A stretch of 6,101 nucleotides of DNA. Origin: Ilumatobacteraceae bacterium (GTDB taxonomy: Bacteria; Actinomycetota; Acidimicrobiia; Acidimicrobiales; Ilumatobacteraceae). The position numbers and the translations under genes were made by a program. The DNA is taken from positions 1 through 6,101 of the forward strand of contig JALOLG010000106.1 in assembly GCA_025456105.1 (NCBI GenBank). The letters are read 5' to 3'. Positions 5,786 through 6,101 of this stretch are shown one piece after another. Each line of letters begins with the position of its first letter. The stretch's first letter is position 1. The notes beneath the pieces were generated by a model. It ran no database searches and was not told the origin of the DNA. It saw only the letters and a list, made by a program, of their open reading frames with translations.

Positions 5786-6101
5786 TCACGCACCGTCAGC
5801 CACGTGGATCGCGCGACGGCGCGCCAGGATGAGCACGGACGACCCCGCCACCCAGGCGGGGAAGAGCAGCGACACTCCCGGCACGGCCTCGGACACCAGC
5901 AGGAGCGCGAGCGCGGTCGCCATGCTCAGCGCGCCGTAGGCCCGGGGGAACAGCCCCGACCGCACGGCACGCGTCGCGCTCACACCGACGAACACCGCTG
6001 CCGAGCGCAGCGCCATGATGTCCGACGTCGACTCGCCGACCGCCAGGAGCGAGCGCGCCGCGTCGACGTCGAAGAGCTCGCCGGTCTCGGCGAGCCAGAC
6101 G
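5786..6101 (-). CDS. Uncharacterised membrane protein, 3' end only
   Basis: An open frame enters from the right edge and ends at TGA 5788-5786, giving 104 visible residues. An ATG at 6016 would give a 76-residue protein, but it has no Shine-Dalgarno sequence, and the 28 codons before it stay open with matching codon use. The gene therefore most likely starts outside the window. Visible parts are an amphipathic stretch (FDVDAARSLLAVGE, residues 10-23), hydrophobic segments at about 30-46, 55-70 and 73-93, a GLFPR turn (49-53) and a basic end (ARRRAIHVADGA). The pattern of a hydrophobic segment, a basic FPR turn and two more helices recalls the ends of several unnamed actinobacterial membrane proteins, including DUF4386-like ones, but I do not recognise the family. 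It is the upstream partner of the DUF389 gene, 15 bp away. Confidence 0.65.
   Translation of the reverse strand, partial: VWLAETGELFDVDAARSLLAVGESTSDIMALRSAAVFVGVSATRAVRSGLFPRAYGALSMATALALLLVSEAVPGVSLLFPAWVAGSSVLILARRRAIHVADGA

Noticed and set aside
4356..5789. A 477-codon minus-strand open frame overlapping the DUF389 gene and the 3' end of the regulator gene.
   Set aside because: It is the Arg/Gly-rich frame-shifted reading of the DUF389 gene plus antisense of the regulator. The real DUF389 frame has the family signature and a strong ribosome binding site.
6014..6016. ATG at 6016 as the start of a 76-residue small membrane protein upstream of DUF389.
   Set aside because: No ribosome binding site precedes it, and the frame stays open with gene-like codon use to the window edge, so it is better read as the end of a longer gene.

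Overview
This is a high-GC window (roughly 70% G+C by eye, strong G/C preference at third codon positions) from a chromosomal region of an actinobacterium. The mix of a DUF7144 membrane protein, a large LuxR/MalT-type ATPase regulator, a TANNNT-type -10 box and leaderless-looking start usage fits Actinomycetota. An Acidimicrobiia-like host (for example an Ilumatobacter relative) is plausible, but this is inference from gene content and not proven by any marker gene here. No RNA gene, insertion sequence, phage gene, CRISPR array or other clear sign of recent transfer was seen.

Layout. (1) Positions 1-833, plus strand: the C-terminal two thirds or so of a radical-SAM anaerobic sulfatase-maturating enzyme (anSME), with a complete SPASM-type set of eight cysteines and an extra C-terminal SEC-C zinc motif. 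A small hairpin follows its stop. (2) 834-1003: intergenic, with a weak promoter candidate. (3) 1004-1399 and 1427-2545, plus strand: a four-helix DUF7144 membrane protein and an AI-2E/PerM-family transporter, 27 bp apart and probably one operon. A strong hairpin spans the stop codon of the transporter. (4) 2595-4820, plus strand: a 741-aa STAND/LuxR (LAL, MalT-like) regulator, preceded by a good -10 box placed so that transcription would begin at or next to the ATG. (5) 4832-5770 and 5786-6101, minus strand: a DUF389 membrane protein and, just upstream of it in the same direction, the 3' end of another membrane protein that runs off the window. The regulator and the DUF389 gene converge with only 11 bp between stops, and a perfect 8-bp inverted repeat carries both stop codons in its arms.

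How they may fit together. The anSME stands apart and would activate sulfatases encoded elsewhere. The rest is a cluster of four small-to-medium membrane proteins (DUF7144, AI-2E family, DUF389, unidentified) around one large signal-sensing transcription factor. A regulatory link between them is an inference from proximity only. I found no convincing evidence of a wholly new system. The most notable signals are the SEC-C tail on the anSME, the repeated use of T-tract-less hairpins placed on or beside stop codons at three unit ends, and the apparent leaderless start of the regulator.
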